DNA of 21,816 bases from HXMU1420-2 sp040830545 (GCA_040830545.1 JBFOMB010000014.1:1-21816); one strand, 5' to 3'. Shown: positions 1-6,662, counted from the stretch's first letter. Notes: generated from the sequence alone by a model not told the origin. Program-made: numbers and translations.

Positions 1-1419
1 GAAGAGATCGTTGAATTCCTGCGCAACCCGCAGAAATTTTCGCGTCTGGGCGGAAAAATCCCGACCGGTGCGCTGCTGGTTGGCCCTCCGGGCACAGGTA
101 AAACGCTGCTGGCACGCGCGATTGCGGGCGAGGCAGGCGTGCCGTTCTTCACCATTTCGGGCTCTGACTTTGTCGAAATGTTCGTGGGTGTGGGTGCAAG
201 CCGTGTGCGCGACATGTTCGAACAGGCGAAGAAAAACGCGCCCTGTATCGTGTTCATCGACGAAATCGACGCCGTGGGCCGGCACCGGGGCGCAGGCTAT
301 GGCGGTGGCAATGACGAACGCGAGCAGACGCTGAACCAGCTGCTGGTTGAGATGGACGGGTTCGAGGCCAATGAAGGCGTGATCATCATCGCCGCGACCA
401 ACCGCAAGGACGTGCTGGACCCCGCCCTGCTGCGTCCGGGCCGTTTCGACCGTCAGGTGACCGTATCCAATCCGGACATCAAGGGCCGCGAGAAGATCCT
501 GGGCGTTCATGCGCGCAAGACTCCGCTTGGCCCGGATGTGGACCTGCGCATCATCGCGCGCGGAACACCGGGTTTCTCGGGCGCTGATCTGGCCAACCTT
601 GTGAACGAATCCGCGCTGATGGCGGCGCGTGTCGGACGTCGCTTTGTCACGATGGAGGATTTCGAGAACGCCAAGGACAAGGTGATGATGGGGGCCGAAC
701 GGCGCTCCATGGTGCTGACGACCGAACAGAAGGAAAAGACCGCGTATCACGAGGCCGGGCATGCGATTGTCGGCATGACGCTGCCGAAATGTGACCCGGT
801 CTACAAGGCGACCATCATTCCGCGCGGCCCGGCATTGGGTATGGTTGTGTCCCTGCCCGAGGTGGATCAACTGCAACTGTTCAAGGACGAGGCTGAACAG
901 AAGATCGCCATGACCATGGCGGGCAAGGCGGCTGAAATCCACAAATACGGCGCGGAAAGCGTATCCAGTGGTCCTGCGGGTGACATTCAGCAGGCCTCGG
1001 CCATGGCGCGCGCGATGGTCATGCGCTACGGCATGTCCGAGAAGATCGGCAATATCGACTATTCCGAGGCGCATCAGGGCTATTCGGGGCAAACCGCTGG
1101 TTTCTCGGTCTCGGCGGATACGAAGAAGCTGATCGAGGAAGAGGTGAAGCGCCTGATTGACGAAGGTTACGACCGGGCGCTGGGGATCATCCAGGACAAG
1201 GAAGAAGAATTCGAGCGACTGGCCCAGGGCCTGCTGGAATACGAAACCCTGACCGGAGAAGAGATTGACCGCGTGACCCGTGGCGAGCCGCCGTTTGTTG
1301 ACCCGGACGAAGATGACACGCCGGATCAGGGGTCGGCCCCCAGCGTGACAGCGATCCCGAAAACCAAGGCCAAGAAATCCCCGCCCGACGGTGGGATGGA
1401 GCCGGAACCAACCGCCTGA
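1..1419 (+). CDS. ftsH: ATP-dependent zinc metalloprotease FtsH (3' part)
   Basis: Membrane-anchored AAA+ protease that unfolds and degrades membrane and short-lived cytosolic proteins. The reading frame is open from base 1, so the N-terminal membrane segments and periplasmic domain lie outside the window; 472 codons remain of a family that is usually about 640 residues. Seen in order: Walker A GPPGTGKT (82-105), Walker B FIDEID (253-270), the second region of homology RPGRFDR (433-453), the zinc-protease motif HEAGH (748-762), and the third zinc-ligand aspartate in GPAGD (gac 982-984). The tail after about 1290 is acidic, then Pro/Lys-rich and poorly conserved, as is normal for the family. 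The stop overlaps the start of the next gene by one base (TGATG), suggesting translational coupling. Identification is secure; only the start is missing. Confidence 0.97.
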   Translation, partial: EEIVEFLRNPQKFSRLGGKIPTGALLVGPPGTGKTLLARAIAGEAGVPFFTISGSDFVEMFVGVGASRVRDMFEQAKKNAPCIVFIDEIDAVGRHRGAGYGGGNDEREQTLNQLLVEMDGFEANEGVIIIAATNRKDVLDPALLRPGRFDRQVTVSNPDIKGREKILGVHARKTPLGPDVDLRIIARGTPGFSGADLANLVNESALMAARVGRRFVTMEDFENAKDKVMMGAERRSMVLTTEQKEKTAYHEAGHAIVGMTLPKCDPVYKATIIPRGPALGMVVSLPEVDQLQLFKDEAEQKIAMTMAGKAAEIHKYGAESVSSGPAGDIQQASAMARAMVMRYGMSEKIGNIDYSEAHQGYSGQTAGFSVSADTKKLIEEEVKRLIDEGYDRALGIIQDKEEEFERLAQGLLEYETLTGEEIDRVTRGEPPFVDPDEDDTPDQGSAPSVTAIPKTKAKKSPPDGGMEPEPTA

Positions 1420-1997
1420 TGCCGACGATCACGCGCACTGACTACGTCGCGACAGTCGAATGGCTGGGGATGAGCGACGGGGGCACGGACACGTTGCGGT
1501 CGGCCCCGTTGCAATCGCTGGACCTGGGGTTTCCGGGTCTGAGTGGGGCACGGCATGAAGGCATGACGCGACCGGCCTGTGTGCGGACAAAGATGCTGTA
1601 TCCGCAGGGAACAGAGATTCGAAACGTGCGTCAGCTGACGGTGCTGTCGGGCGAAGAGATGGACGCAATCGCAGCGGAGATCGGGTTGGACGCACTGGAC
1701 CCATGTACGCTGGGCGTCAATATCGTGCTGCGCGGCATCCCTGATTTCACCCATGTGCCACCGGGATCCCGGTTGCAGGCTGAAAGCGGCGCAACGCTGA
1801 CCGTGGATATGGAAAACCTGCCCTGCGTCTATCCTGCTCAGGAGATTGAGGCAGACAGCCCCGGTCACGGGGACGGTTTTCCCAAAGCGGCGCACGGACG
1901 CCGCGGGGTTACGGCCTGGGTCGAGCGCCCCGGTGCGCTGAACGTCGGGGACACGCTGCGCCTGTTCATTCCAGCACAACGTCCTTGGTCACCCTAA
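1419..1997 (+). CDS. MOSC domain-containing protein
   Basis: A 192-residue protein that looks like a single MOSC (molybdenum cofactor sulfurase C-terminal) domain. MOSC proteins are thought to carry sulfur on a conserved cysteine for metal-sulfur cofactors or to take part in reductive detoxification. Seen here: a core with GxxRHEG near residues 43-48, a CTLGVNIVLRG stretch around 96-106, and the characteristic ENLPC motif whose Cys136 would be the sulfur-carrying residue. The N-terminus (VEWLG) and the late GVTAWVERPGALNVGD segment also match the fold. The ATG overlaps the ftsH stop by one base, so it is probably translated from the ftsH message. The physiological substrate cannot be told from sequence. 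Family assignment is good; the specific function is unknown. Confidence 0.85.
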   Translation: MPTITRTDYVATVEWLGMSDGGTDTLRSAPLQSLDLGFPGLSGARHEGMTRPACVRTKMLYPQGTEIRNVRQLTVLSGEEMDAIAAEIGLDALDPCTLGVNIVLRGIPDFTHVPPGSRLQAESGATLTVDMENLPCVYPAQEIEADSPGHGDGFPKAAHGRRGVTAWVERPGALNVGDTLRLFIPAQRPWSP

Positions 1998-2018
1998 ACC
2001 AGTAAGACACACGCAATC

Positions 2019-2085
2019 CGTTTGAACGCGCTTCGTAACGCGATTTGAAATCGCGTTTCCAAGGCCTTTCGAAAGACCTTGGGCC
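2019..2085 (+). repeat. Mosaic palindromic repeat, copy A
   Basis: Starts 22 bases after the MOSC stop. It holds a half-element (2019-2034), a perfect inverted repeat AACGCGATTT-G-AAATCGCGTT (2037-2057), and a second palindrome CCAAGGCCTTTC/GAAAGACCTTGG (2059-2082, one mismatch). The same modules occur in the same order on the minus strand at 18950-19050. There, 23 bases (2039-2061 here; 18977-18999 there) and 16 bases (2019-2034; 19003-19018) are exact reverse-complement matches. This is therefore a dispersed intergenic repeat and not a chance hairpin. As RNA it would form two strong adjacent stem-loops after the MOSC gene and could act in 3'-end processing or termination. There is no U-tract. 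Confidence 0.8.
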
Positions 2086-2178
2086 GGCCCTATGCAGGAC
2101 GCCCAAGCGCGTCCGACGTTTCCGATCCACGACAGCCCAATTCAGAGTACGACGTTTCGGACATGGAAAATGTCGGAA
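2081..2178 (+). promoter_or_regulatory. Cluster of inverted repeats in the fhs 5' region
   Basis: Directly after repeat copy A comes a run of further symmetric elements: the palindrome GGGCCGGCCC (2081-2090), a GGACGC/GCGTCC hairpin (2097-2102 with 2109-2114), a direct repeat of CGACGTTTC (2114-2122 and 2150-2158), and TTCGGACAT/ATGTCGGAA (2156-2164 with 2170-2178, one mismatch, 5-base loop). They lie within the 265-base gap before fhs and could be operators or a structured leader. No known riboswitch class was recognised, and the role is not established. Confidence 0.35.
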
Positions 2179-2262
2179 TCCTTCGGTGTGGGTCGCGCAG
2201 GTCCGAGGTATGCAGCGGCACACCGGCGCTGCCGGTCCAGCACAATGAGGGATTCCGCGCCG

Positions 2263-3939
2263 ATGAGCTACAAGACCGATATCGAAATTGCACGCGAGGC
2301 CAACAAGAAGCCGATCCAGGAAATCGGCGCGAAGCTTGGCATCTCGTCCGACGACCTGCTGCCTTACGGCCATGACAAGGCCAAGGTTAGCCAGAGCTTT
2401 ATCAACTCGGTGCAGGACCGCCCGAATGGCAAGCTGATCCTGGTCACCGCGATCAACCCGACCCCGGCGGGCGAAGGCAAAACCACCACCACCGTTGGTC
2501 TGGGTGACGGGCTGAACCGCATCGGCAAAAACGCCTGTATCTGCATCCGCGAAGCGTCGCTTGGCCCGAACTTCGGGATGAAGGGTGGCGCGGCTGGCGG
2601 TGGCCACGCACAGGTTGTCCCGATGGAGGACATGAACCTCCACTTCACCGGTGACTTCCACGCGATCACCAGCGCGCACAGCCTGCTGAGCGCGATGATC
2701 GACAACCACATCTACTGGGGCAACGAGCTGGAGATCGACACCCGCCGCGTCGTCTGGCGTCGCGTTGTCGACATGAACGACCGCGCGCTGCGCCAGATCA
2801 CCGCCTCGCTGGGCGGCGTGTCCAACGGTTTCCCGCGCGAGGCTGGTTTTGACATCACCGTGGCGTCCGAAGTCATGGCGATCCTGTGTCTGGCCAAAGA
2901 TCTGGCTGATCTGGAAAAGCGTCTGGGGGACATGATCGTGGCCTACCGCCGCGACCGCAGCCCGGTTTACTGCCGCGACATCAAGGCCGAAGGCGCAATG
3001 ACCGTCCTGCTGAAGGACGCGATGCAGCCGAACCTGGTGCAGACGCTGGAAAACAACCCGGCCTTCGTGCATGGCGGTCCGTTTGCCAACATCGCACATG
3101 GCTGTAACTCGGTCATTGCGACCACCACCGCGCTGAAAACCGCGGACTATGTTGTGACCGAAGCAGGCTTTGGCGCGGATCTGGGTGCCGAGAAGTTCAT
3201 GAACATCAAGTGCCGCAAGGCCGGTCTGGCACCGGACTGCGTGGTGCTGGTGGCCACCGTGCGCGCGATGAAGATGAACGGCGGCGTGGCCAAGGCCGAT
3301 CTGGGCGCGGAAAACGTGGACGCGGTCAAAGCCGGTTGCGCGAACCTGGGCCGCCACATCGGTAACATCAAGAGCTTTGGCGTGCCGGTTGTGGTTGCGA
3401 TCAACCACTTTGTCACCGACACGGATGCCGAAATTCAGGCAGTAAAGGACTACGTCACCGAGCAGGGCTCCGAGGCGATCCTGAGCCGTCACTGGGAACT
3501 GGGCTCCGAAGGGTCTGCGGATCTCGCCACCCGTGTGGCTGAGATTGCAGACAGCGGCGTCAGCCAGTTTGCCCCGATCTACAATGACAGCCTGTCGCTG
3601 TTCGAAAAGATCGAGCGTATTGCCAAGTCGATCTATCGCGCGGACGATGTGCTGGCCGATGCCAAGATCCGCAATCAGTTGAAGGACTGGGAAGATCAGG
3701 GCTATGGCGATCTGCCGATCTGTATGGCCAAAACGCAGTATTCGTTCTCGACCGATCCGAACCTGCGCGGTGCGCCGACAGGGCATTCGGTTCCGGTGCG
3801 CGAAGTGCGCCTGAGCGCCGGTGCTGGTTTCGTCGTGGTCATCTGCGGTGAAATCATGACCATGCCGGGCCTGCCGCGTCAGCCCGCAGCCGAAGCGATC
3901 CGTTTGAACGACGGTGGTCAGATCGAAGGCCTGTTCTAA
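2263..3939 (+). CDS. fhs: Formate-tetrahydrofolate ligase
   Basis: Cytosolic enzyme that uses ATP to join formate to THF, giving 10-formyl-THF for purine, formyl-Met and serine/C1 metabolism. The 558-residue product has the usual family length. Seen: the nucleotide loop PTPAGEGKTTTT at residues 66-77, followed by the glycine-rich EASLGPNFGMKGGAAGGGH segment and the conserved PMEDMNLHFTGDFHAI region (the two are quoted separately; they are adjacent). The frame stays open upstream to 2092, but the family N-terminus MSYKTDIEIA begins at the ATG at 2263. An in-frame ATG at 2245 is the other candidate, and a GAGGG at 2247-2251 lies 11 bases ahead of 2263. The folD gene follows after one small gene, making a C1-folate group. 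Identification is secure. Confidence 0.97.
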   Translation: MSYKTDIEIAREANKKPIQEIGAKLGISSDDLLPYGHDKAKVSQSFINSVQDRPNGKLILVTAINPTPAGEGKTTTTVGLGDGLNRIGKNACICIREASLGPNFGMKGGAAGGGHAQVVPMEDMNLHFTGDFHAITSAHSLLSAMIDNHIYWGNELEIDTRRVVWRRVVDMNDRALRQITASLGGVSNGFPREAGFDITVASEVMAILCLAKDLADLEKRLGDMIVAYRRDRSPVYCRDIKAEGAMTVLLKDAMQPNLVQTLENNPAFVHGGPFANIAHGCNSVIATTTALKTADYVVTEAGFGADLGAEKFMNIKCRKAGLAPDCVVLVATVRAMKMNGGVAKADLGAENVDAVKAGCANLGRHIGNIKSFGVPVVVAINHFVTDTDAEIQAVKDYVTEQGSEAILSRHWELGSEGSADLATRVAEIADSGVSQFAPIYNDSLSLFEKIERIAKSIYRADDVLADAKIRNQLKDWEDQGYGDLPICMAKTQYSFSTDPNLRGAPTGHSVPVREVRLSAGAGFVVVICGEIMTMPGLPRQPAAEAIRLNDGGQIEGLF

Positions 3940-3949
3940 AACAGCCCTC

Positions 3950-3973
3950 GGCCCGCATTTTTTGGTGCGGGCC
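3950..3973 (+). terminator. Stem-loop after fhs (weak terminator candidate)
   Basis: An 8-bp stem GGCCCGCA (3950-3957) with TGCGGGCC (3966-3973) starts 11 bases after the fhs stop. The T-run (six T) is in the loop and there is no U-tract after the stem, so this is not a textbook intrinsic terminator. It may stabilise the fhs 3' end or terminate weakly before the next gene. Confidence 0.45.
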
Positions 3974-4032
3974 AGAGGACAAGGGACAAAACGCTCGCTA
4001 CCTTTGCGGTGCATGACATGAAAGGACCTGCC

Positions 4033-4515
4033 ATGACCCGCGCGCTCGCTGTTTTGTCCCTCATCGCATCCGTTCTTGCCGCCTCTACCCTGGCGGCAAG
4101 TGAACGGTACGAAGGATACTACTATCCCCAGATCACGTCCGAAGAGACGTTTGAACGCGCAATCCGCACCCCACCTGATCCGGGCCGATCTGTGCGGGTG
4201 GACTTTGTCACCACGCTCACGCTCGCGCAGTTAGAAGCACCCGAAAGCCCGCGTTTTGTATTCTTTGCCAAGGGCACGGATGCTGATCGATTGATCCTCG
4301 TCGCGCTGGATGACGAAGTGTTTTCAACGCTCTACCGCGCTCGGGCCGTAATGGCACAAATGACGTCCAATGTGCGGGGCGGCGGGTTCTTCACGCAAGA
4401 TAACCTGCAATATGTCGCGACCTTCTATGACATGCTGCATCTTCTCGGATTTCGCTCGCTGGTCATCAGCGACGGCGACTCCTGGTCCCACCGGGTGACG
4501 TTTACACAGAACTAA
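4033..4515 (+). CDS. Small exported protein of unknown function
   Basis: I do not recognise the family. From the ATG at 4033 the product is 160 residues. Residues 1-22 form a clear Sec signal peptide: a short basic start (MTRAL), a hydrophobic core, and an alanine-rich cleavage region (ASTLAAS). The mature part begins ERYEGYYYPQITSEETF, is mixed alpha/beta in appearance, and has no lipobox and no later membrane segment. The 4033 start is chosen because AAGGA (4022-4026) sits about six bases upstream and because it places the signal peptide at the very N-terminus. A GTG at 4009 and an ATG at 4018 are in frame but would add residues ahead of it. The stop is only nine bases before folD and overlaps its ribosome site, so the two are probably co-expressed. 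A periplasmic location is inferred. Confidence 0.8.
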   Translation: MTRALAVLSLIASVLAASTLAASERYEGYYYPQITSEETFERAIRTPPDPGRSVRVDFVTTLTLAQLEAPESPRFVFFAKGTDADRLILVALDDEVFSTLYRARAVMAQMTSNVRGGGFFTQDNLQYVATFYDMLHLLGFRSLVISDGDSWSHRVTFTQN

Positions 4516-4524
4516 GGAGTTACA

Positions 4525-5418
4525 ATGAGCGCCAAGATCATTGACGGAAAGGCCTTTGCAGCCACGGTGCGTGGCAAGGTGGCTGACCATGTTGCCACGC
4601 TGAAGGACACGCATGGCGTCACGCCTGGACTGGCCGTTGTGCTGGTGGGTGAAGACCCGGCGAGCCAGGTCTATGTCCGTTCCAAAGGCAAGCAGACCGT
4701 CGAGGTCGGCATGAATTCGTACGAGCACAAGCTGGACGTCGACACATCCGAAGCTGATTTGCTGGCGCTGATCGACCAGTTGAACAAAGACGCGGACGTG
4801 CATGGCATTCTGGTTCAACTGCCGCTTCCCGGCCATCTGAATAGCGATCTGGTCATAAACTCCATCGACCCGGCCAAGGATGTGGACGGCTTCCATATCT
4901 CGAACGTCGGCCTTTTGGGCACGGGACAGAAAAGCATGGTGCCGTGCACGCCGCTGGGCTGTCTGATGATGTTGCGCGACCATCACGGGTCGCTCAGCGG
5001 GATGGACGCTGTTGTTCTGGGCCGCTCGAACATTGTTGGCAAACCAATGGCGCAATTGCTGTTGGGCGACAGCTGCACAGTGACCATAGCGCATTCCCGG
5101 ACCAAGGATCTGCCGGATGTGGTGCGCCGCGCGGACATCGTCGTGGCGGCGGTTGGCCGACCCGAGATGGTGCCGGGCGACTGGATCAAGCCCGGCGCGA
5201 CCGTGATCGACGTGGGCATCAACCGCATCGAAAAGCCCGAAGGCGGCACGCGTTTGGTCGGTGACGTGGAATATGCCTCCGCTGCGGAGGTCGCGGGCGC
5301 GATCACGCCCGTGCCAGGTGGGGTTGGACCGATGACCATCGCTTGCCTGCTGGCCAACACGCTGACCGCGTGCTGCCGGGCGAACAATCTGCCAGAGCCC
5401 GAAGGGCTGACGGCCTAA
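4525..5418 (+). CDS. folD: Bifunctional methylene-THF dehydrogenase / methenyl-THF cyclohydrolase
   Basis: Cytosolic enzyme that interconverts 5,10-methylene-THF, methenyl-THF and 10-formyl-THF with NADP(H), the partner reaction to Fhs. The 297 residues match the family length. Key residues fall at the Escherichia coli FolD positions: Tyr50 and catalytic Lys54 (YVRSK), Gln98 (VQLPLP), Asp121 (VDGFH), the cofactor loop GRSNIVGKP from 166, and PGGVGPMT at 264-271. A good ribosome site AAGGAG (4514-4519) overlaps the preceding stop codon. A strong intrinsic terminator starts 13 bases after the folD stop, closing this transcription unit. Identification is secure. Confidence 0.98.
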   Translation: MSAKIIDGKAFAATVRGKVADHVATLKDTHGVTPGLAVVLVGEDPASQVYVRSKGKQTVEVGMNSYEHKLDVDTSEADLLALIDQLNKDADVHGILVQLPLPGHLNSDLVINSIDPAKDVDGFHISNVGLLGTGQKSMVPCTPLGCLMMLRDHHGSLSGMDAVVLGRSNIVGKPMAQLLLGDSCTVTIAHSRTKDLPDVVRRADIVVAAVGRPEMVPGDWIKPGATVIDVGINRIEKPEGGTRLVGDVEYASAAEVAGAITPVPGGVGPMTIACLLANTLTACCRANNLPEPEGLTA

Positions 5419-5430
5419 AACTTGCGCATC

Positions 5431-5464
5431 ACACGGCAGCGATTCGCTGCCGTGTTTTGTTTTT
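5431..5464 (+). terminator. Rho-independent terminator of folD
   Basis: A perfect 10-bp stem ACACGGCAGC (5431-5440) with GCTGCCGTGT (5446-5455) and a five-base loop is followed at once by a T-rich run (TTTGTTTTT). This is the clearest intrinsic terminator in the window, and it ends the fhs/folD unit. Confidence 0.9.
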
Positions 5465-5476
5465 GTGCATTTTTGA

Positions 5477-5521
5477 CCGGATCGAATTTTCGATCTGGTT
5501 ATTTTTGACTGATTTAGTCAA
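5477..5521 (+). promoter_or_regulatory. AT-rich region with two inverted repeats upstream of the LytTR gene
   Basis: The 214 bases between folD and the LytTR gene are clearly more AT-rich than their surroundings. Two symmetric elements stand out: CCGGATCG/CGATCTGG (5477-5484 with 5491-5498, one mismatch) and a perfect TTGACT-GATTT-AGTCAA (5505-5521). The TTGACT at 5505-5510 is also a good -35 hexamer, but no convincing -10 box is seen 16-18 bases later. These could be the promoter and operator of the LytTR gene, possibly autoregulatory. Assignment is by position only. Confidence 0.35.
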
Positions 5522-5632
5522 CCAAATAAGCGACCAATGTATGAAAATGCAACTTTCTGTGTTACTTCTGTTGGCAAACCTTTTTTAGGCACGATAAAAT
5601 GTCGGCACCTCATACTGTCGACAACACATGTT

Positions 5633-6457
5633 ATGAATTCGATTTACGCGATATTTGCGACGTCACTGCGCAGGTGTGTGTCACCTTTCAGCCTGAAGGT
5701 CTGTCTCGGCCTGCTGCTGTTAGCCATGATCGCACGCCCCTTCGGGATGTATTTTGTCGAAGGCTATGTTCTGCATCTGGCGTTCTGGGTCTGCGTGATT
5801 TCAATCTCCAGCTTTCTGGGGCACGTCGCCAACGGCATCGCCGAAGCGTATTGCGGGACGGGCCGACCACTATGTGCCGACATCATGATGACATTTCTGG
5901 TCACGTTGTTTTTCGCGCCAATCCTTCGTGTCCTGGTGAATGAAATGGTCGCCAGCCCTGACAATCCGATGACCTGGTCGCAGGCCGGCAGCTACGTTTT
6001 TGGCATCACCGTTGTCATTTGCATGTTCAGACGAATGCTGCCGGGGCTCACTCAATCTCCTTACCTTGCGTCGGCTCCTTCAGCAGAGCCCGAACCCGAA
6101 CTGTCCAATGTCGAACCGACCTCGCAGCCGCGACTGAAGCGCAGATTGCCAGAGTCATGTCAGGGCCACATTTTGCGGCTGACGGTGCGCGATCACTGCG
6201 TGGATGTAATCACCCCCCAGGCCACGCATACCTTGCGCATGCGGTTCGGCGATGCGGTCGAAGAGATGGAACCGGTAGAAGGGTTCTGTACACACAGGTC
6301 CCATTGGGTCAGCCGTGAAGCGATTGATTGCATAGACCGGGACGACGGTAAGATTTACGTGCGGCTTGTGAACGGAGACCGGATTCCGGTCAGCCGCAAA
6401 TTCCGTCCCGAATTGGAAACTGCAGGCGTGGCCGAAGCGACCCCAGCACCTGCCTGA
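5633..6457 (+). CDS. Membrane-anchored LytTR-family DNA-binding regulator
   Basis: From the ATG at 5633 the product is 274 residues. Hydrophobic segments at roughly 22-35, 48-66, 84-101 and 119-133 suggest four membrane helices. A Pro/Glu/Ser-rich linker (about 140-172) follows, then a C-terminal LytTR DNA-binding domain (about 176-260) with the typical pattern ILRLTVRDHCVDV, LRMRFGDAVEEM, GFCTHRSHWVS (217-227) and NGDRIPVSR. There is no receiver domain, so this is not a classical two-component regulator. Such solitary membrane LytTR proteins are thought to bind DNA from the membrane, but the signal sensed here is unknown. The frame is open to an ATG at 5537, which would add 32 residues. Neither start has a good ribosome site, so the start is uncertain. 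It stands alone between a terminator and the leuA leader. Confidence 0.82.
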   Translation: MNSIYAIFATSLRRCVSPFSLKVCLGLLLLAMIARPFGMYFVEGYVLHLAFWVCVISISSFLGHVANGIAEAYCGTGRPLCADIMMTFLVTLFFAPILRVLVNEMVASPDNPMTWSQAGSYVFGITVVICMFRRMLPGLTQSPYLASAPSAEPEPELSNVEPTSQPRLKRRLPESCQGHILRLTVRDHCVDVITPQATHTLRMRFGDAVEEMEPVEGFCTHRSHWVSREAIDCIDRDDGKIYVRLVNGDRIPVSRKFRPELETAGVAEATPAPA

Positions 6458-6484
6458 ATCGCGCAACCGGGCATGAAATTCACG

Positions 6485-6513
6485 CTTTCTTTCCAGATTT
6501 GGCTCTGTATAAG
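6485..6513 (+). promoter_or_regulatory. Candidate leuL-leuA promoter
   Basis: TATAAG at 6508-6513 is a good -10 hexamer. The matching -35 position at 17-base spacing (6485-6490, CTTTCT) is poor. The -10 ends eight bases before the leader ATG at 6522, so transcription would begin at or within a base or two of that A. No Shine-Dalgarno sequence is present before the ATG, which fits a leaderless leader peptide. Confidence 0.5.
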
Positions 6514-6521
6514 TCTTAGCC

Positions 6522-6605
6522 ATGAACAAAACCGCGCATAATCAGATTTTGACCGCTGCCTGCCGGGTGGCGTTGCGCGACCTACTGCTCCTAATCCGCC
6601 TCTGA
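6522..6605 (+). CDS. leuL: Leucine leader peptide of leuA
   Basis: A 27-codon frame starting ATG at 6522 and ending TGA at 6603-6605. Its last residues are LLLLIRL, encoded cta ctg ctc cta atc cgc ctc, with two further leucines upstream. Four consecutive leucine codons, two of them CTA (which appears rare in this window's genes), just before a stop and 80 bases ahead of leuA, are the classic layout of an attenuator leader peptide. Ribosome stalling for lack of charged leucyl-tRNA would alter folding of the RNA immediately downstream. The Leu codons and the stop lie inside the left arms of the stems described next. The symbol is given by analogy to the enteric leu leader; the sequence itself is not homologous in any way I can claim. 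Confidence 0.78.
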   Translation: MNKTAHNQILTAACRVALRDLLLLIRL

Positions 6606-6662
6606 GCGTGCCTTTTGGCGCGCCCGCTCAGAGGATGAGAGTTGCGCGCCGCTCGGATTAGG
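6590..6662 (+). promoter_or_regulatory. leuA attenuator-like alternative RNA stems
   Basis: Perfectly complementary segments lie between the leader codons and leuA. CCTAATCCG (6590-6598, within the Leu/Ile codons) pairs with CGGATTAGG (6654-6662). CCTCTGAGCG (6599-6608, containing the leader stop) pairs with CGCTCAGAGG (6625-6634). These two nest into one long composite stem. GGCGCGC (6617-6623) can instead pair with GCGCGCC (6644-6650), which traps 6625-6634 in its loop and excludes the second pairing. A ribosome on the Leu codons would cover the first two left arms. No U-tract follows any of these stems, so the output could be Rho-dependent termination, RNA processing or control of translation and not an intrinsic terminator. 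The pairing is seen; the mechanism is inferred. Confidence 0.65.

Noticed and set aside
2097..2178. Known riboswitch upstream of fhs
   Set aside because: No consensus core of a THF, SAM or glycine riboswitch could be recognised by eye; only simple inverted repeats are visible.
2092..2262. N-terminal extension of fhs back to an ATG at 2092
   Set aside because: The extra 57 residues are Arg/Ser-rich, overlap a block of inverted repeats, and precede the conserved family start MSYKTDIEIA at 2263.
3950..3973. Textbook Rho-independent terminator after fhs
   Set aside because: The T-run lies in the loop and not after the stem, so it was kept only as a weak stem-loop candidate.
1966..4014. Very long open frame (over 680 codons) on the minus strand opposite fhs
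   Set aside because: It mirrors the strongly biased third-codon-position GC of fhs and of the MOSC end. Its translation is rich in His, Arg, Gln and Val without family motifs, and it runs antisense to well-identified genes and across the palindromic repeat. It is a shadow of coding bias.
5537..5632. LytTR protein starting at the ATG at 5537
   Set aside because: Possible but not preferred: the 32 extra residues lie in the AT-rich promoter-like gap, have no good ribosome site, and add nothing recognisable before the first membrane helix.
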